DNA of 64,000 nt from Paenibacillus macerans (GTDB lineage Bacteria > Bacillota > Bacilli > Paenibacillales > Paenibacillaceae). Position 1 is the first letter of the stretch. The number at the start of each line of letters is the position of its first letter. Where the stretch lies: the NCBI RefSeq assembly GCF_023715465.1, contig NZ_JAMBOE010000013.1:1-64000 (forward strand), read 5' to 3'. Below the pieces are notes generated by a model. It was not told where the DNA came from. It ran no database searches and saw only the letters and a program-made list of their open reading frames with translations. The position numbers and the translations under genes are program-made. This document shows, one piece after another, positions 40,543-49,716 of this stretch.

Positions 40543-42033
40543 ATGGAAAAATTCATTTTGTCGATTGATCAAGGTACAACGAGCTCCAGAGCCATTTTAT
40601 TCAACAAAGCGGGCCAAATCGTCCACGTCGCTCAGAAGGAGTTCACGCAAATTTTCCCCGAGCCGGGTTGGGTAGAGCATAATGCCCTGGAAATCTGGGG
40701 AACGGTGCTCGCCGTCATCGCGACTTGCCTGATCGAATCCGGCGTAAAGCCGGGCCAAATCGCCGGCATCGGCATTACGAACCAACGCGAGACGGTGGTC
40801 GTATGGGATAAGGAATCCGGCCGCCCGGTCTACAATGCGATCGTGTGGCAATCCAGACAGACGAAATCCATTTGCGACGAGCTGCAAGCCGCGGGTCATG
40901 GCGAATTGTTCCGCTCCAAAACAGGGCTGCTGATCGATTCTTATTTTTCCGGTACAAAGGTTAAATGGATTCTGGATCATGTTCCGGGAGCCCGGGAGAG
41001 AGCGGAGAATGGCGAGCTGCTGTTCGGCACGATCGATACGTGGCTGATCTGGAAGCTGACCGGAGGCGAGGTGCACGTTACCGACTACAGCAACGCTTCA
41101 CGCACGCTCATGTACAATATTTATGAATTAAAATGGGATGATGAGCTGTTGGAGTTGCTGACGATACCGAAGCAGATGCTGCCCGAAGTGCGTTCCTCTT
41201 CCGAAATTTATGGCAAGACGGTCAATTACCATTTCTTCGGCGAGGAAGTTCCGATTGCCGGCGCCGCCGGCGACCAGCAGGCCGCCTTGTTCGGGCAAGC
41301 TTGCTTTAAAGAAGGCATGGCCAAGAACACCTACGGCACCGGGTGCTTCATGCTGATGAATACCGGCGACCAGCCCGTTCAATCTTCGCATGGTCTGCTG
41401 ACGACGATCGCCTGGGGCATCGACGGCAAAGTCGAATATGCGCTCGAGGGCAGCGTTTTCGTGGCGGGCTCCGCGATCCAATGGCTCCGCGACGGCCTGC
41501 GCATGATTAAGGAGTCGAAGGACAGCGAGCTGTACGCAAGCAAAGTGGATACGACAGACGGCGTGTATGTTGTTCCGGCGTTTGTCGGACTGGGGACACC
41601 CTATTGGGACAGCGAAGTGAAAGGAGCCATCTTCGGCCTGACGCGCGGCACTTCCAAAGAACATTTTATCCGCGCCACCCTGGAATCGCTCGCTTACCAG
41701 TCCAAAGACGTGCTCAGCGCCATGGAGGCCGACTCTTCGATTGAGCTTACCAAACTGCGCGTGGACGGTGGAGCGGTGCAGAACAATTTCCTGATGCAGT
41801 TTCAGAGCGATATGCTCGGCGTACCGGTGGAATGCCCGCAAGTTTATGAGACGACAGCGCTCGGCGCCGCTTATCTGGCCGGTCTGGCCGTCGGATACTG
41901 GGAGAGCCGGGATGAGATTGCAGCGCAGTGGAGCATCGACCGCATCTTTACGCCGACGATGCCGGAAGCGCGGCGCAATGAATTGTACGCTGGCTGGGGC
42001 AAAGCCATTGAGGCAACAAAGGTATTCAAATAA
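40543..42033 (+). CDS. glpK: Glycerol kinase
   Basis: This FGGY-family kinase makes glycerol-3-phosphate from glycerol and ATP. The 496 residues show FILSIDQGTTSSRAILF at the N-terminus (phosphate loop), NQRETVVVWDKESGRPVYNAIVWQ in pieces, and GAAGDQQAALFGQACF and GTGCFMLMNTG in the ATPase core. The C-terminal part has LRVDGGAVQNNFLMQFQSD. ATG 40543 follows GGGGGG; the five-residue extension to 40528 has no better site. It is co-transcribed with glpF. Confidence 0.96.
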   Translation: MEKFILSIDQGTTSSRAILFNKAGQIVHVAQKEFTQIFPEPGWVEHNALEIWGTVLAVIATCLIESGVKPGQIAGIGITNQRETVVVWDKESGRPVYNAIVWQSRQTKSICDELQAAGHGELFRSKTGLLIDSYFSGTKVKWILDHVPGARERAENGELLFGTIDTWLIWKLTGGEVHVTDYSNASRTLMYNIYELKWDDELLELLTIPKQMLPEVRSSSEIYGKTVNYHFFGEEVPIAGAAGDQQAALFGQACFKEGMAKNTYGTGCFMLMNTGDQPVQSSHGLLTTIAWGIDGKVEYALEGSVFVAGSAIQWLRDGLRMIKESKDSELYASKVDTTDGVYVVPAFVGLGTPYWDSEVKGAIFGLTRGTSKEHFIRATLESLAYQSKDVLSAMEADSSIELTKLRVDGGAVQNNFLMQFQSDMLGVPVECPQVYETTALGAAYLAGLAVGYWESRDEIAAQWSIDRIFTPTMPEARRNELYAGWGKAIEATKVFK

Positions 42034-42094
42034 AGCCGGAAATATGCTACAATTTTTAATAAGTTAATATTTAAATTCGGTTGGAGAAGCTTGA

Positions 42095-42143
42095 AACCGC
42101 AATTACACTTAGCCCATAGCTGAAGTGTTATTGCGGTTTTTTC
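42095..42143 (+). terminator. Leader terminator upstream of glpD (GlpP target)
   Basis: AACCGCAATTACACTTAGC and GCTGAAGTGTTATTGCGGTT pair with a few mismatches, followed by TTTTTTC. It lies 40 bases before glpD. Its upstream side has TTGGAGAAGC, like the glpF leader, and in Bacillus the glpD leader terminator is controlled by GlpP. Confidence 0.75.
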
Positions 42144-42184
42144 TACTTCTATTATGTCGTTTTATGACGAGGGAGGTTATTGGG

Positions 42185-43861
42185 ATGACAGTGACATTTT
42201 CCGCTGCAAACCGCAAAGCGATGGTGGAAGCGATGAGGCAACAGCCGCTTGATATCATTGTGATCGGCGGAGGGATTACCGGGGCCGGCATCGCCCTGGA
42301 TGCAACAACGAGGGGGCTGCACACGGCGCTGTTCGAAATGCAGGACTTTGCCGCAGGCACCTCCAGCCGCTCAACCAAGCTGGTGCATGGCGGCCTTCGC
42401 TACCTGAAGCAATTTGATGTCAAAACGGTGTCCGAGGTCGGCAAAGAACGCGCTATCGTCTACGAGAACGGCCCGCATGTGACAACGCCGGAATGGATGC
42501 TGCTACCCCTGCATCGCGGCGGTACGTTCGGCAAATTCAGCACGGGCATCGGCCTGCGCGTCTACGACTTCCTGGCCGGAGTCAAGCGCAGCGAACGGCG
42601 CCGAATGCTGCCGCGGCAGGAGACGCTGGCCCGCGAGCCGCTGCTGAAACAGGAGGGGCTGCTGGGCGGTGGTTATTATGTGGAATACCGGACGGATGAC
42701 GCCCGCCTGACGATTGAAGTCATGAAGGAAGCCGTTCGCTACGGTGCAAAGGCCATGAATTACATGAAAGTCGAATCTTTTTTATATGAAAACAACAAGG
42801 TCGCCGGCGTGCGCGTGGTCGATCAATTGGACGGCTCGGCGTATGAGTTCCGTGCTAAGAAAATCATTAACGCCGCGGGCCCCTGGGTCGATGAGCTTCG
42901 CGACAAAGACGGGTCCAAGACCGGGAAGCACCTTCAATTGTCCAAGGGGGTCCATCTGGTCATTGATCAGTCGAAGTTTCCCTTGAAGCAGGCGATTTAC
43001 TTCGATACACCGGACGGCCGGATGGTCTTCGCCATCCCGCGCGACGGCAAGACGTACGTAGGCACGACGGATACGTTCTACAAGGCCGACCCTGTTCAGC
43101 CGGTCATGACAAAGGAAGACCGCGATTATATTATGGCGGCGATTCGCTACATGTTTCCGACGATTCGGCTTGCCGAGGCGGACATCGAATCCAGTTGGGC
43201 TGGCGTGCGGCCGCTCATTTATGAGGAGGGGAAAAACGCCTCCGAAATTTCCCGCCGCGATGAAATCTGGCAATCTCCGTCGGGATTGATTACGATTGCG
43301 GGCGGCAAGCTTACCGGATACCGCAAAATGGCCGAAACGATCGTCGATCTGGTCATGCGGCTATTAAGCCAGGAGGAAGGAGTGGCGTTCGTAGCGGCGA
43401 AAACGAAAAACATGCCGATCTCCGGCGGTCATGTAGGCGGCTCCAACGCATTTCCGCAGTTTATTCGGCAAAAAAGCGAGGAAGGCGTTCGCCGCGGTTT
43501 GGATGCCGCGCTCGCCGAGCGCTGGGCGCGTCTGTACGGCTCCAACGTCGACCGGATCTTCGAACTCGCGGAGCGCCGGCGGGAAGCAGCGGAACAATGC
43601 GGACTGCCGCCGGAAGTGCTCGTCCCGCTCCTGTATGCCATAGACGAAGAAATGACCGTCAAACCGGTGGACTTCTTCATTCGCCGCACGGGCGCGCTGT
43701 TCTTCAACATCCGGTGGGTGTGCGAGTGGAAGCAGCCTGTGATTGAATTTATGTCTTCCGCCCTCGGCTGGACCCAGGAACAACGCGATGCATATACGCA
43801 AGAGCTGGACACCGCCCTGCATCAAGCGGTCACTCCGCAGCCGGAGCATGGCAGGGAATAA
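42185..43861 (+). CDS. glpD: Aerobic glycerol-3-phosphate dehydrogenase
   Basis: This FAD-dependent membrane-associated enzyme oxidises glycerol-3-phosphate to dihydroxyacetone phosphate and passes electrons to the quinone pool. The 558 residues have the Rossmann motif IIVIGGGITGAGIALDA near residue 20, the family segment TSSRSTKLVHGGLRYLKQFD, KGVHLVIDQSKFPLKQA, and the C-terminal helical part. ATG 42185 follows GAGGGAGG; the extension to 42125 lies in the leader terminator. It ends the glp cluster and is preceded by its own GlpP-type leader. Confidence 0.96.
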   Translation: MTVTFSAANRKAMVEAMRQQPLDIIVIGGGITGAGIALDATTRGLHTALFEMQDFAAGTSSRSTKLVHGGLRYLKQFDVKTVSEVGKERAIVYENGPHVTTPEWMLLPLHRGGTFGKFSTGIGLRVYDFLAGVKRSERRRMLPRQETLAREPLLKQEGLLGGGYYVEYRTDDARLTIEVMKEAVRYGAKAMNYMKVESFLYENNKVAGVRVVDQLDGSAYEFRAKKIINAAGPWVDELRDKDGSKTGKHLQLSKGVHLVIDQSKFPLKQAIYFDTPDGRMVFAIPRDGKTYVGTTDTFYKADPVQPVMTKEDRDYIMAAIRYMFPTIRLAEADIESSWAGVRPLIYEEGKNASEISRRDEIWQSPSGLITIAGGKLTGYRKMAETIVDLVMRLLSQEEGVAFVAAKTKNMPISGGHVGGSNAFPQFIRQKSEEGVRRGLDAALAERWARLYGSNVDRIFELAERRREAAEQCGLPPEVLVPLLYAIDEEMTVKPVDFFIRRTGALFFNIRWVCEWKQPVIEFMSSALGWTQEQRDAYTQELDTALHQAVTPQPEHGRE

Positions 43862-44051
43862 AGCGTAGTGAAGGGTTCGTGCTGGGGAACTTTTTTTGCA
43901 ATCATCACTAATTCGGAGAGCTTATCGTATGTGTCGTCAACTACTAGTAGACGATTCTGGACTTGATAAAATGGCAGAATTAGTTAATTAAAGATCTCGG
44001 GTGACAACATAAAGGAAAAAAGGGCGCTATTTTAATGATTTAGTGGCCCGC

Positions 44052-45774
44052 CGTAGCCGTTTCTAGCAATGCCACAAATCGACGCCATTTGAGGGGGCTG
44101 TCTAAAAGGTCGTGTCAGGTTCGTGTCTTGGTGTCCCTGCCTTGGTGCCCTTGGTGCCCCTGCTGCCTTCTGCGCCTTTGCACGATTATCCCTCTCTTTC
44201 AGGGAACAGGGGGTGGGGGCTAGGGTAAGGGTTCCAAAAAAGAGAGAAGAAACAGAGATGAGGAAAAAATGGGGCGATTCAGGTGAGATTTTCGACTTGA
44301 TAAAAGAACGTATGTTTGGTATAATATAGCAAATGGAACGCGTGTTCGTAAAATCTTGATTCGGGGGCGAGCGAACATGGAGGTCAATGCGGGAACGGAA
44401 CTTCAATCATTCAGCAAGCGTTTTAACAGCGAGCAGGCTTGCATGGAAGCGCTGATCGCGATGAAGTGGCCAAACGGCTTCGTCTGCCCGCGCTGCGCTC
44501 ACACCCGGTGCAGTCGTTTGACCTCTCGGCATATTCCCTTATTCGAGTGCGGAAAGTGCAAGCATCAAACGTCGGCTTTGGTCGGTACGATTTTTGAACG
44601 GACGCATCTGCCCCTGCTCAAGTGGTTCGAGGCCCTGGATTTGTTCCTGCTTGAGGGCGGCATCTCGGCGATGCGGCTGAGCCAAGTGATCCGGGTCACC
44701 TACAAAACCGCTTGGTTGATGCTACACAAAATACGCCATGCCGTCGGAGAGTTCGATGCCCGGGAACTGCTCTACGGAGACGTGAAGGTGAACAGCGATC
44801 TGTATGGGCGTAATCCGTCCCGGTGTCAGTTTTCGCATCCGTATGCTACGGCGGTCATAGCGGGATGCACGGTCAAGGAATCGGGCGAGCCGGAGCAGGT
44901 CAAAATCCGCCTGGTGCCGCATAAGAGAGGAGCCGGACAAAGAGCAAACCGTCTCGAACTCGCCGCGTTCATCAACGGGCATGTGGATGTCTGTACATCG
45001 GTGGTACAGTCGTTCCCTCTAGCCTTTCGTCTGTATGCACCCTTGCGGAAAGTGGTAAGAGAGGCGTGGGAATCACTGAAGAGTACGTATGGAGCCTTGG
45101 GACTGAAGCATCTGCAGGCGTACCTGAACGAGTACACCGGACGCCGCCGGCTGCACCTGCCCGGAGCGGAAGAAACGATGCGGCAGAAGTTGCTGCGCAT
45201 GTGTGTGGCGATTCCGGCGATCCCTTACCGCCGGCTGATCGCACATCAACCGAACCAGCCCCTTGCGGCTGCGGCCTGATGGTGACGCTGGAACGGCGGG
45301 GGGGAGTTTGATGCAGATCAACTTAATGGTAGGGATTAGCTTAATGCGGATCAACTTGAGTGGTGTGGGTTAGCATGAACGGTGTGGGCGTTGCTGCAAA
45401 TGGAAGGGTTCAGGGTTCAGGATACAGCAAAATCATGGTCTTTTCGTCTCCCCCGCGTCTTGTCCTTGATCTCCTGTCCTGATCTCTTGTCTTGATTTTT
45501 TGTCCGGTCTGTTTCACCTCCCCTAAACCTAATTTCTTCTCCTAAGCCCGTCTAAATTATCTCGAACCTATCTGCTTCTCACAAAATATATTCTTCTCCC
45601 CCAGCTTGTCTGTTTCTCTGCTACCCTGATCAAACGGGATAATCGTGCAAAGCGTCCGGACAGTAAGTGTTGATCTGCCGCGCCCCCCAAGAAAAGAATA
45701 CTTTAATTCGTTTGGCAGTTGATTTAGGTCGGGCTGATGGTCTATAACATTGAAAGACCGCTCTTCCGTCTGAT
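44052..45774 (+). mobile_element. IS1595-type repeat, copy 2
   Basis: This is the second copy of the 1.7-kb unit at 24071-25782, in the same direction. Candidate inverted ends are CTTTGCACGATTATCCC at 44176-44192 and its exact complement at 45636-45652. The promoter is TTGATA (44297-44302), 17 bases, TATAAT (44320-44325). At the left edge the minus strand reads SPLKWRRFVALLETAT, the front of the same IS4-type remnant as in copy 1. The right part (45280-45774) has no gene I can support. Confidence 0.7.
44377..45279 (+). CDS. IS1595-type transposase, copy 2 (degenerate catalytic residues)
   Basis: This is a 300-residue relative of IS1595/ISXO2 transposases. The zinc ribbon (CPRCAHTRCSRL, FECGKCKHQTSALVGTIFE) and helix-turn-helix (QVIRVTYKTAWLMLHKIRHA) are intact. 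ATG 44377 has GGGGGCGAG upstream, so this copy has a proper start, unlike copy 1. The first catalytic aspartate position reads VNSD instead of VDET, and the second TD position reads TS, exactly as in copy 1. The protein may therefore need help from an active relative, or act differently. The C-terminal HLQAYLNEYTGRRRL block is present. Confidence 0.82.
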   Translation: MEVNAGTELQSFSKRFNSEQACMEALIAMKWPNGFVCPRCAHTRCSRLTSRHIPLFECGKCKHQTSALVGTIFERTHLPLLKWFEALDLFLLEGGISAMRLSQVIRVTYKTAWLMLHKIRHAVGEFDARELLYGDVKVNSDLYGRNPSRCQFSHPYATAVIAGCTVKESGEPEQVKIRLVPHKRGAGQRANRLELAAFINGHVDVCTSVVQSFPLAFRLYAPLRKVVREAWESLKSTYGALGLKHLQAYLNEYTGRRRLHLPGAEETMRQKLLRMCVAIPAIPYRRLIAHQPNQPLAAAA

Positions 45775-45798
45775 ATTGCAACTCAGTGTACTAACTAT

Positions 45799-45820
45799 AA
45801 AACCCCGGATTGCTCCGGGG
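45799..45820 (-). terminator. Terminator of the cotJ operon
   Basis: CCCCGGA and TCCGGGG pair around TTGC, and on the minus strand TTTTATAG follows. It lies about 75 bases past the cotJC stop. Confidence 0.7.
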
Positions 45821-45896
45821 CAAAGAATATAACAAAAATTTAATTTTTCCGATCATCATTTTATCTGCCTTTACCACTTGAAATTGGAACTACTCC

Positions 45897-46466
45897 TCAA
45901 AACACCTTCTTATGCTCCCGGTCCTCCTTCAAAATCTCCACCGCCTCGCGGAACCGCAGCGAGTGAATGATTTCGCGCTCGCGCAGGAACTTCAGGCCGT
46001 CCTGGATGTCGACGTCGTCGGTCATGTCGATCAGCCACTGGTATGTAGCCCGCGCCTTTTCCTCGGCGGCGATGTCCTCGTACAGGTCGGCGATCGGGTC
46101 GCCTTTGGCCTGAATATATGTGGCCGTAAACGGCACTCCGCCCGCGTTCTCATAGAACAGCGCCTTGTCGTGGTTCACGTAGTGCGGGCCCAGCCCCGCC
46201 GCCTCGATCTGCTCCACGGTCAAGTCCTTCGTCAGCTTATACACCATGGTGGCAATCATCTCCAGATGCGCAAATTCCTCCGTGCCGATGTCATTCAGAA
46301 GCCCGATGACCTTGTCGGGGATCGTGTATCTTTGATTCAAATAGCGCAGCGCGGCCGCCAATTCCCCGTCGGCTCCGCCGTATTGCTCGATCAGCAGTTT
46401 AGCCATCCGGGGGTCGCATTTGCCTACACGAACAGGATACTGCAGCTTTTTCTCATATACCCACAT
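45897..46466 (-). CDS. cotJC: Spore coat protein CotJC (manganese-catalase-like)
   Basis: This is a 189-residue four-helix protein of the manganese catalase family found in the spore coat. It starts MWVYEKKLQYPVRVG and has GLLNDIGTEEFAHLEMIATMVYKL, whose E and H positions belong to a di-metal site, and a later helix with EEKARATYQWLIDMTDD. Length is normal for CotJC. It is the last gene of cotJABC, 52 bases after cotJB. It marks the organism as a spore former. Expression is expected in the mother cell late in sporulation. Confidence 0.95.
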   Translation of the reverse strand: MWVYEKKLQYPVRVGKCDPRMAKLLIEQYGGADGELAAALRYLNQRYTIPDKVIGLLNDIGTEEFAHLEMIATMVYKLTKDLTVEQIEAAGLGPHYVNHDKALFYENAGGVPFTATYIQAKGDPIADLYEDIAAEEKARATYQWLIDMTDDVDIQDGLKFLREREIIHSLRFREAVEILKEDREHKKVF

Positions 46467-46518
46467 ATCGCCTGCTTAACCTCCTTTAGCTTCAACTCAT
46501 ACCGGGGCGCCAGTTGCT

Positions 46519-46794
46519 TTAAACCTGCCAAGGCCACGGGCTTTGTGACCATTCCCAGGGGAATTTCGAATAGGCGCGCCCAAAGTTTTGCAGCGGTCCA
46601 TATCGCTGTTGAAAATGATTGGCGAGCCGCGTCCGTTCCTGCGTCACTTGGTTGAACTGCTGAACGGCGGCCAAGTCGTCTGGGTGCGTGTCGAGGTACA
46701 GGTTTAACTCCACCAGCACAAAATCAAGCGCCTGCAGTTTTTCCAACAATTCGTAATACTCCGGCTCGTACGGTTTGTTCGAGGTTGTCGTCAT
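46519..46794 (-). CDS. cotJB: Spore coat protein CotJB
   Basis: This is a 91-residue CotJB-family protein. It contains YYELLEKLQALDFVLVELNLYLDTHPDD, then FNQVTQERTRLANHFQQRYGPLQNFG, and ends WEWSQSPWPWQV, as in the family. ATG 46794 follows AAGGACGGTG; the longer frame to 46827 overlaps cotJA. It works with CotJA and CotJC in coat assembly. Confidence 0.93.
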   Translation of the reverse strand: MTTTSNKPYEPEYYELLEKLQALDFVLVELNLYLDTHPDDLAAVQQFNQVTQERTRLANHFQQRYGPLQNFGRAYSKFPWEWSQSPWPWQV

Positions 46795-46798
46795 GGGA

Positions 46799-47017
46799 TC
46801 ACCGTCCTTTTCCCCATTTGGATTCATAAGGGCTGTACAAAGCGGGCCACAACGTACCGTGCCTCAAAGCCTCCATCGGACTGAACTGTGGCAAATTCGG
46901 CGGTTGAAAAGGTATAAATAACTGCGGAGGGGTGCTGTATGTTTTGTGGATGATCGGCGGACAAGGATCAAACGGCCCAATGAAAGGGGTCCACACACGC
47001 TCTTGGGGATGGTTCAA
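46799..47017 (-). CDS. cotJA: Spore coat associated protein CotJA
   Basis: This is a 72-residue proline-rich CotJA-family protein. It contains PFIGPFDPCPPIIHKTY and LFIPFQPPNLPQFSPMEALRHGTLWPAL, both typical. I chose TTG 47017 because AAGGAGG lies at ideal distance; the open frame from ATG 47050 has no ribosome binding site and encodes that same AAGGAGG as residues. It is the first gene of the operon and ends 4 bases before cotJB. Confidence 0.88.
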   Translation of the reverse strand: MNHPQERVWTPFIGPFDPCPPIIHKTYSTPPQLFIPFQPPNLPQFSPMEALRHGTLWPALYSPYESKWGKGR

Positions 47018-47128
47018 AGAAATTTCCTCCTTTTCCAGGACAAATTTCATGCTGTCAGGAAACCATCATTTCCCTGCATCTTACCAATAACATATGACAT
47101 TCGCCCAGATAATGAACCGAAAATCCGC

Positions 47129-47164
47129 AAAAAAAACGCCCAGGTTTGTCTTGAACCTGGACGT
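47129..47164 (-). terminator. Terminator after the CNNM-type gene
   Basis: ACGCCCAGGTT and AACCTGGACGT form a stem with one mismatch, and on the minus strand a run of eight T follows. It ends the transcript of the CNNM-type gene and separates it from cotJ. Confidence 0.8.
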
Positions 47165-47203
47165 CCTCTTTTTTATTTCCTCGGCAATAATCAGCAACCG
47201 GTC

Positions 47204-48559
47204 CTAGTCATCCTCCAAATCCTCTTCCGGCTCCAAAATCTGCAGTTTCGTAATTTTCACCCGGGTGATGCGGAGGCGGCCCGATTCGGCTACTTCAAAC
47301 AGGGTGTCGTCGACCTGTATTTTTTTTCCTTTGGCCGGAGCTCCTTCCAGCTCCTTGAACAGCCAACCTCCGATGGAATCGACCTCCTCATCCTCGATGT
47401 CGCTGCCGACCAGATCGTTGACTTCCTCGATCAGCAGCCGGCCGTCCACCGAATAGACGCCTTCCGCCAAAATTTCCATTTCCGGACGTTCGTCCTCGAA
47501 CTCGTCATGCAAATCGCCGACGATCTCCTCGAGAATTTCCTCTGCGGTCAGCAACCCCGCCGTGCCGCCGTATTCGTCGACCACCAGCGTCATCTGGGAA
47601 TGCTTCTTCTGCATCAGGCGCAGCACCTGGCTGACTTCCATCGACTCCGGCACGTTTAGGATCGGCCGAATCATCTCCGCCAAATCCAGCGGACGATCCG
47701 CTTCCGGCAGCAGCAGGTCGGTAATATGGACAAAACCGATAATTTGGTCTTTATCCTCGACCGCAACCGGATATCGCGAATGCTTGGTTTCGGCCACGAT
47801 CTTCATGTTTTCTTCCCAGCTCAGATTCGTGTACAAGCAGTCCATGTCCGTGCGCGGCAGCATGACCTCGCGGGCCAGCATGTCCGAGAAATCGAAAATA
47901 TTGTCCACCAGCTTCATTTCGTCCTGATCGAAAACCCCGCTTTTGGCGCTTTGATTCATCAGGATGCGAATCTCCTCTTCGGAGTGCGCCGCTTCCGCCT
48001 CGCCGGCCGGCTCGATTCCGAACAGACGCAGCGCTCCGTTAGCCGCCGTATTGAGCAGCCAGATGACCGGCAGGAACACGCGGTAAAACATCAAAAGCGG
48101 CCACGACAGCCACAGCGACGTCTCCTCCGATTTCTGGATCGCCAGTGATTTCGGGGCAAGCTCGCCCATAACGATATGTAAAAAAGTAATGATCGCAAAA
48201 CCGACGGCCACGGAAATCGTCGAAATCAGCGTCGGGTCCGTGGCGCCCATTTTATGCATGAGCGGCTCGACCAGCAGCTCCGACACGGCGGGTTCGCCGA
48301 CCCAGCCCAAACCAAGCGAGGCCAGCGTAATGCCGAGTTGTGTTGCCGACAGATACGTGTCGAGCCGTTTATTCACCTTCAGCGCATAATTCGCGCGCCG
48401 GTTTCCTTCTTTTACCAGTTGGGTAAGCCGGGACTGCCGCACTTTGACAAGCGAAAATTCGGCCGCCACAAAGAAACCGTTCAGTAATACGAGGATGAGA
48501 ACAATAAGCAGGTTTAAGAGCAGTGTGCCTACTTCAAATTCGGTATGACCATCAGGCAA
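47204..48559 (-). CDS. CNNM/CorC-family membrane protein (HlyC/TlyC type)
   Basis: This is a 451-residue membrane protein often annotated as hemolysin-like; related proteins such as MpfA export magnesium. The N-terminal DUF21 part has about four hydrophobic segments (LLLNLLIVLILVLLNGFFVAAEFSL, then around 65-85, 100-120 and 130-155). Two CBS domains follow (MLPRTDMDCLYTNLSWEENMK and RPILNVPESMEVSQVLRLM), then a CorC-type C-terminal domain from about residue 355. Length is standard. It is a single gene between cotJ and the YfkAB gene. Confidence 0.9.
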   Translation of the reverse strand: MPDGHTEFEVGTLLLNLLIVLILVLLNGFFVAAEFSLVKVRQSRLTQLVKEGNRRANYALKVNKRLDTYLSATQLGITLASLGLGWVGEPAVSELLVEPLMHKMGATDPTLISTISVAVGFAIITFLHIVMGELAPKSLAIQKSEETSLWLSWPLLMFYRVFLPVIWLLNTAANGALRLFGIEPAGEAEAAHSEEEIRILMNQSAKSGVFDQDEMKLVDNIFDFSDMLAREVMLPRTDMDCLYTNLSWEENMKIVAETKHSRYPVAVEDKDQIIGFVHITDLLLPEADRPLDLAEMIRPILNVPESMEVSQVLRLMQKKHSQMTLVVDEYGGTAGLLTAEEILEEIVGDLHDEFEDERPEMEILAEGVYSVDGRLLIEEVNDLVGSDIEDEEVDSIGGWLFKELEGAPAKGKKIQVDDTLFEVAESGRLRITRVKITKLQILEPEEDLEDD

Positions 48560-48576
48560 TGGAAAACGCCTCTTTC

Positions 48577-49716
48577 CTATAATGTAATCGCTTGACGGGC
48601 TTTAAAGTCGATATCTTTGTAATACATGTCGGCCACCAGAAGATTGGGACCGCAGCAGCCGGCGGCATCGCAATGGCAATTCACCATCTGGTTCAGCGGA
48701 TGCTCCGTCTGCCATTTAGCGAAAATGTCGTCCAGACGCCCTTCATTTACATTCCCGAATGCCGGAATAGCCGCAAAATCCGTCACGTAAACATCACCCG
48801 TAAACATGTTCACATTCACGCGATTCCGCCCGTCCGGATCGTTGCGCACCGTCACATTGGGTTCATTTCGCAAGCGGCGCAGCAGCGCGATATCCGCTCC
48901 ACCTTCATTGCACGCAAAAAACGGCAAAGTCCCGAACAGCATCCAAATCGACGGATCCCGCTCATCCAGCAGCGCATGTATCGCCTGGCGCATATCCGCA
49001 AGCGACAAAACCGGCAGCCCTTCGGCAAAATCGGCCGCATACATCGGGTGAACCTCATGTCTCCGGCAGCCCATCTCTACGATCATCCGGTGAATTTGCG
49101 GAAGCTTCTCGTGCGTCCGGTAATTGATCATCGACTCGGCGGAGATGAACATCCCCGCTTCACTTAGTTTGCGCGTATTTTCAATCATTGTATCATACAG
49201 TTTATACGCCGCTTCCGGCGGAACGGGATGCCCGCTTCGCGCAAACCCCACCTCGTGAAAATCACGCTCGCTTGTATAATTGAAGGAGATGTGCATCACA
49301 TCCAAAAACGGCAGCAGCGGCTCGTACCGGTCATAGCTCAGTGTAAGGTTCGAGTTGATCTGGGAGCGCACTCCGCGCGCCTTAGCGTATCTGAGCAGCG
49401 GGATGATTTTCTCCTCCACGGTCTGCCGCCGAAACGTCGGCTCTCCTCCCGTGATGCTGATCGTCTGCAAATGCTCCACTTCATCCAGCCTTTTCAGAAT
49501 GAGCGGCAGCGGTAGCTGCTCGGGCTCTTTCAAGACCAGGCTGTCGCCGACCGCGCAATGCTCGCAGCGCATATTGCACAAATTCGTGACCGTCAATTCC
49601 ACGCTGGTCAGCACATGCCGGCCGTATTTCCGCAGCGAAACAATCGGATCCCACGGGTCGTTATTCGGACTGATCGCCTGACTCCAGGCTCCCGCCATAT
49701 TATTCGTTTCTATCAT
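48577..49716 (-). CDS. yfkAB: Radical SAM protein YfkAB
   Basis: This is a 379-residue radical SAM enzyme. The cluster motif is CNMRCEHC (CxxxCxxC) in VTNLCNMRCEHCAVGD, followed by SITGGEPTFRRQ. The C-terminal motif CHCDAAGC (CxCxxxxC) is the mark of the YfkAB family and may bind a second cluster. Other conserved blocks include HEVHPMYAADFAEGLP and NMFTGDVYVTDFAAIPAFGNV. The substrate is unknown. Its start overlaps the stop of the HD-GYP gene by 4 bases, so the two are co-translated. Confidence 0.92.
   Translation of the reverse strand: MIETNNMAGAWSQAISPNNDPWDPIVSLRKYGRHVLTSVELTVTNLCNMRCEHCAVGDSLVLKEPEQLPLPLILKRLDEVEHLQTISITGGEPTFRRQTVEEKIIPLLRYAKARGVRSQINSNLTLSYDRYEPLLPFLDVMHISFNYTSERDFHEVGFARSGHPVPPEAAYKLYDTMIENTRKLSEAGMFISAESMINYRTHEKLPQIHRMIVEMGCRRHEVHPMYAADFAEGLPVLSLADMRQAIHALLDERDPSIWMLFGTLPFFACNEGGADIALLRRLRNEPNVTVRNDPDGRNRVNVNMFTGDVYVTDFAAIPAFGNVNEGRLDDIFAKWQTEHPLNQMVNCHCDAAGCCGPNLLVADMYYKDIDFKARQAITL

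Noticed and set aside
41128..41841. 237-codon minus-strand frame within glpK
   Set aside because: Shadow of the glycerol kinase gene, with no ribosome binding site.
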